Notes: a model not told the origin generated them from the letters alone. Counted from the first letter of the stretch, positions 1-8,106 are shown. The stretch is DNA of 64,000 nt from Sinorhizobium sp. 6-70 (GCF_030124375.1 NZ_JASKLS010000002.1:635802-699801); one strand, 5' to 3'. Translations and numbers: made by a program.

Positions 1-2
1 TG

Positions 3-575
3 AAGCTTTTCGGTCTAGCCCAGTTGCACGCGCCGGTGCGGCGCCTCGTCTCCTACGCGACGCCCTTGATGCGCGACCTTGCGCAAAAGTCCAAGCAGGC
101 AAACCAGTTGACGGTGTTCGATCGAGGGTCGGCCGTGGTCATTGCCCAGCAGGAAGCTCCGGACTATTGGGGTATCTCGATCAGGGTCGGCTCACATATC
201 AGCCTGTTCGACACCGGTTCCGGGCATGTTCTGCTTGCCTTCCGCACCCCTGAGGAGCGTGAGATGATGATTTCCGAGCACGCTCGCAGCAAGGACGAGA
301 TCTCGCTCGGGCCGGAATTCTATGCGCGTCTCGACCAAATCCGCGAGCGTGGCTACGAAATGATGGCGAGCGCGCAGACGGCGGGCGTCTACAACCTTTC
401 GGCTCCCATACTTGGCCCCGACGGACGCGGTATCGCAGCCCTGACCATTCCCTATATTGCGCTAGTCAACGCGCCATCTGCTCCCGATATCACCGAGACC
501 ATATCGCTCTTGCGCAACGCGGCGACACAGCTTTCGGTGCTCGCTGGATCGGACGTGGCGCAAGCGTCTGAATGA
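3..575 (+). CDS. IclR-family transcriptional regulator, C-terminal part (5' end outside window)
   Basis: The open frame runs in from the left edge, so the true start and the N-terminal winged helix-turn-helix lie outside the window; only the effector-binding (GAF-like) domain is visible. Residues typical of IclR effector domains are present: LHAPVRRLV near the start, then RVGSHISLFDTGSGHVLLAF, and ALTIPY near the C-terminus. The frame closes with TGA at 573-575. The gene lies immediately upstream of, and on the same strand as, a sugar-lactonase-like amidohydrolase, so it probably controls that gene and the divergent MaoC/CoA-transferase operon. IclR proteins usually bind aromatic or sugar-acid effectors; the effector here cannot be read from sequence. 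Confidence 0.9.
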   Translation, partial: KLFGLAQLHAPVRRLVSYATPLMRDLAQKSKQANQLTVFDRGSAVVIAQQEAPDYWGISIRVGSHISLFDTGSGHVLLAFRTPEEREMMISEHARSKDEISLGPEFYARLDQIRERGYEMMASAQTAGVYNLSAPILGPDGRGIAALTIPYIALVNAPSAPDITETISLLRNAATQLSVLAGSDVAQASE

Positions 576-644
576 GCAGGTGCCGACAAAGCGTCGGCGC
601 TTGGCTTCACGATCAATCCGTCAATTTCTTATTTGAATGGGTTC

Positions 645-672
645 TTCTTATGTGAGAGGGTGAGACATACGG
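645..672 (+). promoter_or_regulatory. Candidate operator (TATGT-N11-ACATA dyad) before the amidohydrolase
   Basis: TTCTTATGT at 645-653 is followed after 11 bases by ACATA at 665-669, directly abutting the GGAGGAGG ribosome binding site (671-678) of the next gene. The same arms, with a 13-base spacer, occur at 4601-4630 before the MaoC operon. Shared arms at two promoters beside an IclR gene suggest a regulator site; this is inference. Confidence 0.4.
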
Positions 673-685
673 AGGAGGCCTGATC

Positions 686-1522
686 TTGATCGTCGACACC
701 CATCTGCATCTCATCAACAAGTCCGCGCTGACCTATCCTTGGCTAGCAGGTGTTCCCGCCCTGGATCGGGACTTTCTCTATTCGACTTATGAGGCGGAAG
801 CTCGGCGTGTGGGCATCGATACCGCGTTGCACATGGAAGTCGATGTCGATCCGCGAGAGATCGAGATCGAGACCAGTGAAGTTAGGCAGCTTTCACGACG
901 GGAGGGCAGTCTGCTCACGGGCGCGATTGCCGCGTGCCGTCCCGAAGAGGATGGCTTCGCCGCCTATCTCGAACGGCAGCAGGGCGATCCTCTCGTCAAG
1001 GGTTTTCGTCGCGTCTTGCACGTCGTCCCCGACGATCTGTCCGACGGTGCCGTGTTCCGCGAGAACCTCAAGCGGCTTGCCGGCAGCCGCTTTACCTTCG
1101 ATCTCTGCGTCTTGCCGCACCAGATCCCAAAGGCCATCGCTCTTGCCGATCTCGTGCCCGATCTGCAGTTCGTGCTCGACCATTGCGGTGTTCCCGATAT
1201 TCGCAGCGGCGCCGAGCATCCCTGGCGCGAGCACATAAGCGAGATCGCACGACGGCCGAACGTGGTCGCCAAGATTTCCGGCGTCGTCGCCTATGCCGAT
1301 GAAAGCTGGAATGCCGAGACGCTACGACCTTACGTCGAACATACGATCGCCGCCTTCGGCTGGGACCGCGTCGTCTGGGGCAGCGATTGGCCGGTCTGCA
1401 CCCTCGGCGGCAACCTCTCCACCTGGGTCGCGACTACCCACGCGCTGCTTGACGGCTGCAGCCTTGAAGAACGGACAAAGCTGCTTTCGGCAAACGCGCG
1501 TCGGATCTGGAACCTGGCTTAA
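686..1522 (+). CDS. Amidohydrolase family 2 (sugar-lactonase / dicarboxylate-hydrolase type)
   Basis: This 278-residue metal-dependent TIM-barrel hydrolase belongs to the family that includes L-fuconolactonase and 2-pyrone-4,6-dicarboxylate lactonase. The metal motif DTHLH sits at residues 4-8, LDHCG lies in the middle, and the catalytic Asp is in WGSDWPV near residue 235. Length is normal for the family. The TTG start at 686 is chosen because GGAGGAGG lies 7 bases upstream and the metal motif begins at residue 4, leaving no room for a later start. It follows the IclR gene on the same strand and probably hydrolyses a lactone or cyclic acid intermediate in the cytoplasm. The exact substrate is not determinable. 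Confidence 0.88.
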   Translation: MIVDTHLHLINKSALTYPWLAGVPALDRDFLYSTYEAEARRVGIDTALHMEVDVDPREIEIETSEVRQLSRREGSLLTGAIAACRPEEDGFAAYLERQQGDPLVKGFRRVLHVVPDDLSDGAVFRENLKRLAGSRFTFDLCVLPHQIPKAIALADLVPDLQFVLDHCGVPDIRSGAEHPWREHISEIARRPNVVAKISGVVAYADESWNAETLRPYVEHTIAAFGWDRVVWGSDWPVCTLGGNLSTWVATTHALLDGCSLEERTKLLSANARRIWNLA

Positions 1523-1638
1523 GGCGCCGCGCGGCCGATCGTGGCCGCACACCCGCAAGACAATGACTAAAGCCGCCGGCTGCGGACATATTGTCGAAGC
1601 GTCGGAGACGGGCCTACCCACATCTCCGACGTTTATCC

Positions 1639-2775
1639 TTACACTTTGGCGAAGCTTTCGACGAAGAGCCGGTTGAGATCGTCTACGACCTGCCTCGCCT
1701 TTTCCTTGCGCAGCAGCCCGTCATTGATGCGATCCGAGGCCGCCTGCTGGAATGGCATGTAGCCATCGTGTCGCGGACGCACCCAGGCGGTTTCCAGCGT
1801 CGCGCGCGTCGCGCGGTAAAAGTCGGCCGTTGCCGCGTTCACCGCATCATCGTCCCAGGCGTCGCCGTGTCCGGCTTGTCCACCGCCAAAGGCGTAGGCC
1901 TGGCGCTGCACCTCTCCGCTTGCAACCCAATAGGCAAAATCGCTCGCTTGCCTGATGGACGACGAGAAGGCGGAGACGGCAATTCCTGTTCCGCCAAGCG
2001 CAGAACCGCTCGGGCCATTCTGGCCAGCAACCGGGATGTCGCCAAAGCGGATGAGCGATGGCCGGAAACCGGCAATGGAATAGCTGACATAGCCGTAGAT
2101 CAACGGCGCGCAGGCGGTCGTTGCCTCCGGGCCTGACATCGCCTCCAATACCGCGATCGGATCCATCTCGAAGCAGGCTGGATCGATAAGCGAGACAAGC
2201 TCACGAAGCATCTCGAAGGCGGCCACGCCCCCTTCATGGTCGACGAGGTCCGCTTGTCCGTCCACCGCGCAGGGATGACCGAGATTGCCGCAGAGAGTAT
2301 AGACGCTCATCAGCGAATGCGGCGGCCGCAGCGGCAGCAGCACTGCACCCGTGCGGGCGAGGTAAAGCAGGTCGGACCAGCTCGAAACACGGTCGCCAAG
2401 GTCCGGGCGCCAGGCCTGGACCTGTGTCGCAGCATCGATCGGAAAGGCCCATTGGCGCCCGTTCCAGGCGTAGCTCGGATAGGATTGCCCGACTGAGCTC
2501 GCAGCCAGTGCCTGACGTTCGGCCTCCCGGCCGGCCACGTCGAGGGGCGCGAGGGACCCTTCGTTGGTGATCTGCCCGACATGCGGGTGATCGATAACGA
2601 TCAGGTCATAAGCCTTGGCCAGTTCCTCGACCGGATAGGTCTCGAAATCCTGCAGCGAGCGCTTCTCCCAATGGATGGCAACCCCGGTCTTTTCCTGCCA
2701 GAGCCGGGAACACGCCACCAGGGGATCGTAGCCGCGCGGATGGCTCCACGTCATGCCTTTCAAGGTGACGCTCAT
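1639..2775 (-). CDS. Solute-binding-protein family 1 homologue lacking a signal peptide
   Basis: The 378-residue product resembles family 1 extracellular solute-binding proteins of sugar-type ABC importers (YDLIVIDHPHVGQ early, GRQWAFPIDAATQVQAWRP mid-protein). The N-terminus, starting MSVTLKGMTWSHPRG, has no hydrophobic signal segment and no lipobox. No permease or ATPase gene is adjacent. The start overlaps the stop of the CoA-transferase gene by four bases (ATGA), so the two are translationally coupled in one operon with the MaoC gene. A cytoplasmic ligand-binding role beside acyl-CoA enzymes is possible. The alternative is a missed upstream signal sequence, but the tight overlap argues against it. 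Confidence 0.82.
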   Translation of the reverse strand: MSVTLKGMTWSHPRGYDPLVACSRLWQEKTGVAIHWEKRSLQDFETYPVEELAKAYDLIVIDHPHVGQITNEGSLAPLDVAGREAERQALAASSVGQSYPSYAWNGRQWAFPIDAATQVQAWRPDLGDRVSSWSDLLYLARTGAVLLPLRPPHSLMSVYTLCGNLGHPCAVDGQADLVDHEGGVAAFEMLRELVSLIDPACFEMDPIAVLEAMSGPEATTACAPLIYGYVSYSIAGFRPSLIRFGDIPVAGQNGPSGSALGGTGIAVSAFSSSIRQASDFAYWVASGEVQRQAYAFGGGQAGHGDAWDDDAVNAATADFYRATRATLETAWVRPRHDGYMPFQQAASDRINDGLLRKEKARQVVDDLNRLFVESFAKV

Positions 2776-3932
2776 AGGCCGAACTCCTCGCGAATGGATG
2801 CACTGTGTTCGCCGATCCGTGGGGCCGCGCGGTCGACCTGAGCCCGCCGACCGTTGACCCGCAGCGGCGACCGCGTCGTCAGGATCGACACGTCGTCTTC
2901 GCGGTTCACGGTCTGCAGCATGTCGAGGATACGAAAACCATCGCTCTCAAGCAATTCGTTCCAGTTGAGCACGCGAGCGCACCAGATGTCGGCCGGCTCG
3001 AGCACTGCCAACCAATGGTCAACGGTGTTCTCGCCGATGCGCTCCGCGATCAGGGTCTTGATCTCGTCGCGCGCGGAGAACCACGAAGACGGGTTGTCGC
3101 AATAGGGTGCGAGCTGCGGCATCTCCAGCAGTTGGGCAAGTTTTGAGATCGGCGTCATCGCGATGGCGAGATAGCCATCCTTGGCGGGATAGACCCCATA
3201 AGGTGCGGACAGATAAGCGTGAGCGCTGCGGAAATCGGAGCGCTTCGGCAGCCGTCTGCCATCGTTGAGGTGGGTCGTCAGCACCTCGAACTGGAAATCG
3301 ACCAGGGCTTCGAGCAGGCTCGTTTCAACGAGGCTGCCTTTGCCGGATATGCCGCGGCGGACGAGGGCAGCGAGAATGCCCTGCGCGGCGGCGGCGCCGG
3401 CAAGCATGTCGCCAACGGCAAGACCGAAAGGGACCGGTCCTTGCGCTTCGTCGCCGTTCAGCCACATCACGCCGGAGCGAGCCTGCGCCAGAAGGTCTTG
3501 ACCGGGGCGCGTGACCCAGGGACCTTCTTCCCCATAGCCGCTGATCGAAGCGTAGACGATGCGTGGATTGATCGCCCGAACGGCCTCGTAGTCGAGCCCG
3601 AGCCGTTGGATGACGCCGGGTCGGAAGTTCTGGATCAAGACGTCGGCCCTGGCGAGCAGCGCCCTCAGTGCCGCCACATCCGCCTCGTCCTTGAGATCGA
3701 TTGCCAAGCTCTCCTTGGCCCGATTGATTGCGTGGAAAATCGTGGAGTCGCCACCGATCTCGGTGTCGCTGAGATAGAGGCGGCGCGAAAGATCGCCACC
3801 GTCCGGGCGCTCGATCTTGATGACGCGCGCACCGAGGTCCATCAGCCTCAGGGAGCAATAAGGACCGGAGAGAAACTGGCTCATGTCGACGACGACAAGA
3901 CCGGCAAGTGGCAGTTCGTTTTCCTCGTGCAT
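2772..3932 (-). CDS. CaiB/BaiF (family III) CoA-transferase
   Basis: The 386-residue product is a family III CoA-transferase, which moves CoA between carboxylic acids through an aspartyl-CoA intermediate. N-terminal features include LAGLVVVDMSQFLSGPYC and LGARVIKIERPDGGD; the probable catalytic Asp is D146 in GQDLLAQA. The frame is open further upstream, but the ATG at 3932 is chosen because the family always begins a few residues before the LxGLxVVD strand and because it lies just 3' of the MaoC stop. It is the middle gene of a three-gene operon. With the neighbouring hydratase it likely activates and hydrates a dicarboxylic or branched acid; the substrate is unknown. Confidence 0.92.
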   Translation of the reverse strand: MHEENELPLAGLVVVDMSQFLSGPYCSLRLMDLGARVIKIERPDGGDLSRRLYLSDTEIGGDSTIFHAINRAKESLAIDLKDEADVAALRALLARADVLIQNFRPGVIQRLGLDYEAVRAINPRIVYASISGYGEEGPWVTRPGQDLLAQARSGVMWLNGDEAQGPVPFGLAVGDMLAGAAAAQGILAALVRRGISGKGSLVETSLLEALVDFQFEVLTTHLNDGRRLPKRSDFRSAHAYLSAPYGVYPAKDGYLAIAMTPISKLAQLLEMPQLAPYCDNPSSWFSARDEIKTLIAERIGENTVDHWLAVLEPADIWCARVLNWNELLESDGFRILDMLQTVNREDDVSILTTRSPLRVNGRRAQVDRAAPRIGEHSASIREEFGL

Positions 3933-3940
3933 CGCTGTTC

Positions 3941-4492
3941 TTATTTCTCTGTCTTGCCGGCGAAGTCGGCCGGATTCTTGTATTTCACCGTCTGCAGGTG
4001 CTCGCAGTAGAGCACCAGTTCGCCCTCGTTCTTGAAGACCTGGTAGCTGGCTCGGATCAGGCCCAACTCCTTGTAGCGCGGTGTTTTGTCCATGTTGGTG
4101 CGGATCGTGTAGATCGTGTCGCCCAGAAAGACCGGCTTGATGAAGCGCAGCTTGTCGTAGCCATAGGAAAAGGCGTTGACACAGTTCGTGGCAACGAGGC
4201 CGAGACCGGCCGAGAAGACAAAGGCGCCAGCCACCAGGCGACGGCCGAAGATTCCTTCGCGCTCCGCGAACATCTGGTCCTGGACGTAAGGGTGAATGTC
4301 GACGACCAGCGTGTTGAACAGGTGGCTGTCGCTCTCCGAGATCGTCCTGCGCAACGAACGGATGCGCTGACCGACCGGCCAATCCTCGTAGAACCAATTC
4401 TCCGCATTCCAGACCGGAAGGGCCGCATGATCCTCCGGCATGTCGGAGGGGCGCGTCGTCGAGACGCCGACGGTCGGTGCGAATTCATTCAT
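3941..4492 (-). CDS. MaoC-like acyl-CoA hydratase
   Basis: This 183-residue hot-dog-fold protein resembles MaoC/mesaconyl-CoA hydratase-type enzymes that add water to enoyl-CoA. Visible features are [12 protein letters not shown], then [17 protein letters not shown] followed by [12 protein letters not shown], and [12 protein letters not shown] near residue 125. The start at 4492 is chosen because it overlaps the end of an upstream short ORF that has a strong ribosome binding site. An in-frame ATG at 4537 would add 15 residues without a clear Shine-Dalgarno sequence. The stop is 8 bases before the CoA-transferase start. The substrate may be a dicarboxylyl-CoA thioester. Confidence 0.88.
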   Translation of the reverse strand: MNEFAPTVGVSTTRPSDMPEDHAALPVWNAENWFYEDWPVGQRIRSLRRTISESDSHLFNTLVVDIHPYVQDQMFAEREGIFGRRLVAGAFVFSAGLGLVATNCVNAFSYGYDKLRFIKPVFLGDTIYTIRTNMDKTPRYKELGLIRASYQVFKNEGELVLYCEHLQTVKYKNPADFAGKTEK

Positions 4493-4583
4493 CAGGAAAT
4501 CCTGCACAGATTCGTGCCAGCAGCTGCAACTGGCCATGATTGGTCGTGCTTATCAAACGGGCGCGACCGCGGTCGTCGAGCAT
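4485..4583 (-). CDS. Putative 32-residue leader ORF coupled to the MaoC gene
   Basis: On the minus strand GGAGGAGGAG (about 4587-4596) lies a few bases before an ATG at 4583. The frame encodes 32 residues starting [10 protein letters not shown] and stops at 4485-4487, overlapping the MaoC start in the arrangement GATGAATGA. This is the strongest ribosome binding site near the operon head, and it does not serve the MaoC frame directly. The overlap is typical of translational coupling. No family is recognisable; it may be a regulatory leader peptide or chance. Confidence 0.35.
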   Translation of the reverse strand: MLDDRGRARLISTTNHGQLQLLARICAGFPDE

Positions 4584-4600
4584 TATCTCCTCCTCCATTT

Positions 4601-4630
4601 TTCTTATGTAAAGATATTGTTCACATATGG
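4601..4630 (-). promoter_or_regulatory. Candidate operator (TATGT/ACATA dyad) before the MaoC operon
   Basis: The plus-strand sequence has TTCTTATGT at 4601-4609 and ACATATGG at 4623-4630, giving TATGT and ACATA arms separated by 13 bases. Read in the gene direction it gives TATGTGA followed by ACATA and then the GGAGGAGG ribosome binding site, matching the layout at 645-678. The shared pattern suggests control of both units by the same regulator, probably the IclR protein. Confidence 0.4.
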
Positions 4631-4759
4631 AGTTCGTTTGCAAGACGCAAATGGCCGTTCGCGGCCAGGCTCGCCTCCAACATTCGGCACCGACCGCAAC
4701 CTGACACGCGATCCGCTGCGGGATGGCCTGTTCAAACTCAGAAATCCACTTGCCAGACA

Positions 4760-4857
4760 CTGGCGAGATGCTCGAGCGATGGCGCCGGCCAGCAATACAA
4801 TGAGCAGACCAGGCGCTTCAGCGCCGGAGCCAATTCGCGCGCAGTTCGACTGGTTGC
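4760..4857 (+). repeat. Dispersed intergenic repeat, copy 1
   Basis: This stretch aligns with 12647-12730. The common core CAATACAATGAGCA (4794-4807) is followed by ACCAGGCGC, and CGCGCGCAG and a GACTGGTT/GACCGGTT tail match further on. Relative to copy 2 it carries about 16 extra bases around TTCAGCGCCGGAG. Neither copy lies in a recognisable gene. Confidence 0.65.
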
Positions 4858-4968
4858 CGAGGCGGGGCGCGGAGCGACCCTCGACATGGCGAAGATTGAT
4901 ACCTCCCTGCCTGGCCAGCGCCACTCGCTAAAGGAAGCCGACAGCACGGCTCTTCCGCCGTTACGCAA

Positions 4969-4980
4969 CGTATACGATAT
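4969..4980 (+). promoter_or_regulatory. Candidate GntR operator, CGTATACGATAT
   Basis: The sequence contains the palindrome CGTATACG. Its 11-mer GTATACGATAT recurs as the exact reverse complement at 8300-8310 in the divergent promoter region of the hydroxyproline-type genes. FCD-type GntR regulators commonly bind short GTATAC-centred palindromes. It lies about 170 bases upstream of the GntR start, which suggests autoregulation. Confidence 0.45.
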
Positions 4981-5105
4981 TCTATCTGATCAGGAGAGAA
5001 TGCCGTCCATTCGATTGGAGGACGATGGAAAGAGAGTCAGTTTTGGAAAGCGCCGCAGAGTCAGTGAGTTACTCGGAAACGCAAATCTTGTAACCACACA
5101 TCGTC

Positions 5106-5113
5106 TACGATAT
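5106..5113 (+). promoter_or_regulatory. Possible second half-site TACGATAT before the GntR gene
   Basis: The TACGATAT octamer from the 4969-4980 element is repeated here, 35 bases before the GntR start codon, and is followed by ATACC. It is short and could be chance, but it lies in the expected regulatory position. Confidence 0.25.
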
Positions 5114-5147
5114 ATACCGGCTTTGGCGGCGAGTTAAAAGGTTCCGA

Positions 5148-5825
5148 ATGCCCCTCAAATCAGAGCAGGTTCCCAACCTCGGCGCGGCGCCGACTGCATC
5201 CGATGTCATCCTCAAGTTCATCCGGGAGTCGATCATCGACGGAACGCTGGACGAGGGAGAGCCCATCCGACAGGACGACGTCGCTCGACTGTTTAACGTC
5301 TCTAAAATCCCCGTGCGCGAAGCCTTGAAGCGGCTTGAAGCAGAAGGGCTCGTCGCGTTCCAACGAAACAAGGGGGCTGTCGTAACTTCGGTGTCGGAAC
5401 CGGAGATTGTCCAGATTTTCGAGGTCCGAGCGATCCTGGAATCCAGTGCGATCAGGTTCTCGGTGCCTCATATGACCGAAGCTACGTTCGAGCGCGCGCA
5501 AGCCTACTGCGATGCCTTTGGGCGGGAAACCAACGTCGCCCGTTGGGCGGAACTCAACTGGCAGTTCCACTCATGCCTCTACGAGGATGCGGCCCGGCCA
5601 TTTCTTTTGAACATGATTCGATCGGTCAACGACCGGATCGAGCGATATCTCAGAGTCCAACTCTCGCTCTCAAAAGGCCAAGAGACTGCTGATCGCGAGC
5701 ATCGGCAAATTCTTGAGGCATGCCGTCGCCATGATGGTGACCAGGCTGCGGCGCTCGTCCATACGCACATCATGCATGCCTGCGACTCGCTGTTGAAGCA
5801 TCGACCAAAGGCCACCCCGGCTTAA
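5148..5825 (+). CDS. GntR-family transcriptional regulator (FCD domain)
   Basis: The 225-residue product has an N-terminal winged helix (residues about 15-80, with GTLDEGEPIRQDDVARLF then SKIPVREALKRLEAEGLV) and a C-terminal all-helical FCD ligand domain. Candidate metal-site histidines are in WQFHSCLYEDA and DREHRQIL. It starts at ATG 5148 after the intergenic region with GTATAC motifs. It precedes, on the opposite strand, the Ldh-type reductase and binding-protein genes and is likely their regulator. Relatives in rhizobia control amino-acid or sugar-acid catabolism; the ligand is not visible. Confidence 0.93.
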   Translation: MPLKSEQVPNLGAAPTASDVILKFIRESIIDGTLDEGEPIRQDDVARLFNVSKIPVREALKRLEAEGLVAFQRNKGAVVTSVSEPEIVQIFEVRAILESSAIRFSVPHMTEATFERAQAYCDAFGRETNVARWAELNWQFHSCLYEDAARPFLLNMIRSVNDRIERYLRVQLSLSKGQETADREHRQILEACRRHDGDQAAALVHTHIMHACDSLLKHRPKATPA

Positions 5826-5941
5826 TCGGGTCACCAGAGAATCCAAGGCCGTCCGCGAGCACTGTCCACTCGCCCAGTTCTCTTTGACCAATTCCATAAG
5901 CGGCGTTCGCCGAGGTGCCGGCGACGAATGGCGGGCAACCG

Positions 5942-6949
5942 TTATGCGCCCGCAATGTTCGCTATCGTCTCATATACGGCGCGTGGTATTTTCAGGGCTT
6001 CCGACGGCGACTTCGGGTATTCGATGCCGCTTACACCAGGCACAAATACGCCGTGTTTCCGTAGGCGGGCGGCTTGGCCACGCGCGCGTTCAATGTGACC
6101 GTCTCCGGGGCGCCCAGGCATCAGCGCGATGACCGTTAGTCCGACGGCGGGGCTGGCGCTACCTGATCTGAAGTCCGGCGTGTCCAGCGACCAAGGCCCT
6201 CCGGATAAGCCGGCCGAAAGCATTTCCACCATCAAAGCCACATTGGCGCCCTTGCGCCCACCGAAAGGAAGGAGCGCTCCGCCAAGAGCCTTTGCAGGGT
6301 CTTGGGTGTCCATCCCCATTTCGTCCACTGCCCATCCCTCCGGGATGCTGCGACCCTCCGCGGCGGCTGCGACAATGTTGACGTATGCCGTCGCGCTCGA
6401 CGCCTGGTCGATGATCAACGGCAGCGATCCTTCTCCCAGCGGAAAGCCGAACGCCATCGGGTTGGTGCTGTAGACGGCGGGGCCCCCCGGCTTTGCGACC
6501 ACCATTGCGTTTGCGTTGGTAGCGGCAATACCGACTATTCCTTCCACTGCCAGCCTGCGAACGTAGTAGCCCAGTTCTCCGGTTGTGTAGCTGTTCGTCT
6601 GAGTGAAGATGGCGACCCCGAATTGACGCACCGCGTCGACTAGGTTTTCGAACGCAATGTCGAAACCGAGCTGCGCGATTCCTCCGTCGGCATCCGAAAC
6701 AACGAAAGCCGGGTAAGGACGCTCAGAAGTGGGTGCGGCATCGCAATTGATTCGTCCTTCGCGAAAGCTGTTAAGGTAATCCACCAAGTGCGGAAATCCG
6801 AGCGTGGAAGGTCCATAAAGCGCTGCCGACAAGGTGGCGTCCACGAGCGAGCGGGCGGTGGTTTCCTTTGCACCGACGGCCAGACAGGCCCGTGTGGCCA
6901 ACTTTTCGGCTTCTACCTGATTGAGTACGACTTCATCTGACATCTTCAA
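5942..6949 (-). CDS. Ldh-family (malate/lactate dehydrogenase type 2) oxidoreductase
   Basis: The 335-residue product belongs to the NAD(P)-dependent Ldh_2/YlbC family, which includes lactate and malate dehydrogenases and delta1-piperideine-2-/pyrroline-2-carboxylate reductases. Family features are GIAATNANAMVVAKPGG, STNPMAFGFP, and PFGGRKGANVALMVEMLSAGL in the C-terminal half. The DSHG stretch usual in the N-terminal catalytic region reads PSTLGFPHL here, so a His that often acts in catalysis may be displaced. Beside the proline-racemase-family gene at 8566, a pyrroline-2-carboxylate reductase role in hydroxyproline degradation is the best guess. Its gene is separated from the binding-protein gene by 155 bases on the same strand. 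Confidence 0.85.
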   Translation of the reverse strand: MKMSDEVVLNQVEAEKLATRACLAVGAKETTARSLVDATLSAALYGPSTLGFPHLVDYLNSFREGRINCDAAPTSERPYPAFVVSDADGGIAQLGFDIAFENLVDAVRQFGVAIFTQTNSYTTGELGYYVRRLAVEGIVGIAATNANAMVVAKPGGPAVYSTNPMAFGFPLGEGSLPLIIDQASSATAYVNIVAAAAEGRSIPEGWAVDEMGMDTQDPAKALGGALLPFGGRKGANVALMVEMLSAGLSGGPWSLDTPDFRSGSASPAVGLTVIALMPGRPGDGHIERARGQAARLRKHGVFVPGVSGIEYPKSPSEALKIPRAVYETIANIAGA

Positions 6950-7104
6950 TCTCGATCCTGTTCTCTTGCTTCATAGAATGCTTATGGTGCCCGGCAGGAT
7001 GCCGCAAAGACTCTGGCGTGTGGATGCATCCGGTTGGATCGTCCCGGCACTGCGCTGTGAAAAGCGTGCGGTGCTATGTTAAAGCTACCGCACGCAACAA
7101 GTGC

Positions 7105-8106
7105 TTATAGGGCAGCCTCGACCTTGCCGGCGACTTCAGCGGGAACCCATTTGGTCCAGATGTCCTTACTTTCCTCGAGGAAATGCTTGGCGCCCTCCTC
7201 ACCCGTTGCCTGGTTTTCGGTTTCCCAAGCCATCAGCTTGGCGACGGTTTCATTGCTCCAGCCGCGCTTGTTGAGGTACTCCATGACCTCCGGGCTGGTA
7301 CGGTCGGCGAATTGCTTGGTCACGACCGTATAGACCTTGTCGACCGGCCAAGCGTTCACCTTGGGATCTGGGCACGCCAGATTGGTGATGCAGCGTTTCC
7401 ATTCCGCGGCGTCGTGCGGCACAGAGGCACCGAGCATCACCATATCGTATTTGCCCAGCAGCGATGTGGGCGCCCAGTAATAGGTGATAAAGCCTTCCTT
7501 CCGCTCATAGGCCTTGGCGATCGCGCCGTCGAGGCCCGCGGCGGAGCCCGGATCGAGGAGGCTGAAGCCCTTTTCCTCAGCCTTGTAGGCCTTGAAAAGC
7601 TGCGCGGTAACGACCGTCGCACCCCAGCCTGCTGCACCGTTGAAGATAACACCCTTGCTCGAGTCCTCGGGGTCGGGGAAAAGCTCCGGGTGCTTGAGCG
7701 CGTCGTCGACGGTCTTGATGTCGGGATGGGCGTCGGCCACGTATTTCGGAATCCACCAGCCCTGTACGCCGCCGTCAGGCAAGGCCGGAGCTGCAAATAC
7801 GATTTTGCCTTCCTTGACGCCGCGCGGAACGACTTCGGGCAAGAGGTCAACCCAGGTTTCCGGGGAGACGTCGGGATCACCCTTTTCGACCATGGACGTG
7901 GTCGTCGGGACGGTGTCACCAGGTACGGTTTCGACGTTGCAGCCGTATCCCTCGGTCAGAATGAATTTGTCCACGTATGCGAGGACTTCGGCGCTTTGGA
8001 CATTATGGATGACGATACTGACATCACCGCATTCTGCGGCGTTGGCAGATATCACTCCACCGGCGAGACCGGCCAGCAGACATGTAGACGCAAGCATTCT
8101 TCTCAT
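7105..8106 (-). CDS. Periplasmic glycine betaine/proline-type substrate-binding protein (OpuAC domain)
   Basis: The 333-residue protein has a signal peptide (MRRMLASTCLLAGLAGGV, likely cut after ANA) and an OpuAC-type ligand domain. Tryptophans expected for an aromatic cage around a quaternary ammonium are visible in QGWWIPKY and in YYWAPTSLL. The start follows GGGAACGAG on the minus strand. No permease or ATPase is nearby, so it must share components encoded elsewhere or act as a sensor. Context with a proline-racemase-type enzyme suggests proline betaine, hydroxyproline or carnitine-like ligands. Confidence 0.92.
   Translation of the reverse strand: MRRMLASTCLLAGLAGGVISANAAECGDVSIVIHNVQSAEVLAYVDKFILTEGYGCNVETVPGDTVPTTTSMVEKGDPDVSPETWVDLLPEVVPRGVKEGKIVFAAPALPDGGVQGWWIPKYVADAHPDIKTVDDALKHPELFPDPEDSSKGVIFNGAAGWGATVVTAQLFKAYKAEEKGFSLLDPGSAAGLDGAIAKAYERKEGFITYYWAPTSLLGKYDMVMLGASVPHDAAEWKRCITNLACPDPKVNAWPVDKVYTVVTKQFADRTSPEVMEYLNKRGWSNETVAKLMAWETENQATGEEGAKHFLEESKDIWTKWVPAEVAGKVEAAL

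Larger units (their letters stand above)
4584..5147. other. Intergenic region between the MaoC operon and the GntR gene
   Basis: No convincing gene is present between the leader ORF and the GntR gene. The region holds the dyad at 4601-4630, a repeat copy at 4760-4857 that recurs at 12647-12730, and two TACGATAT motifs (4973-4980 and 5106-5113) near the GntR gene. Several open frames cross it in different phases without ribosome binding sites. Confidence 0.6.

Noticed and set aside
582..598. GCCGAC-AAAGC-GTCGGC stem after the IclR gene
   Set aside because: The stem is only six pairs and no T tract follows, so it does not support a terminator call.
3908..5137. Long plus-strand frame of 409 codons across the MaoC gene and intergenic DNA
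   Set aside because: It lies opposite the MaoC coding sequence with no family features and no ribosome site; the minus-strand gene explains the coding signal there.
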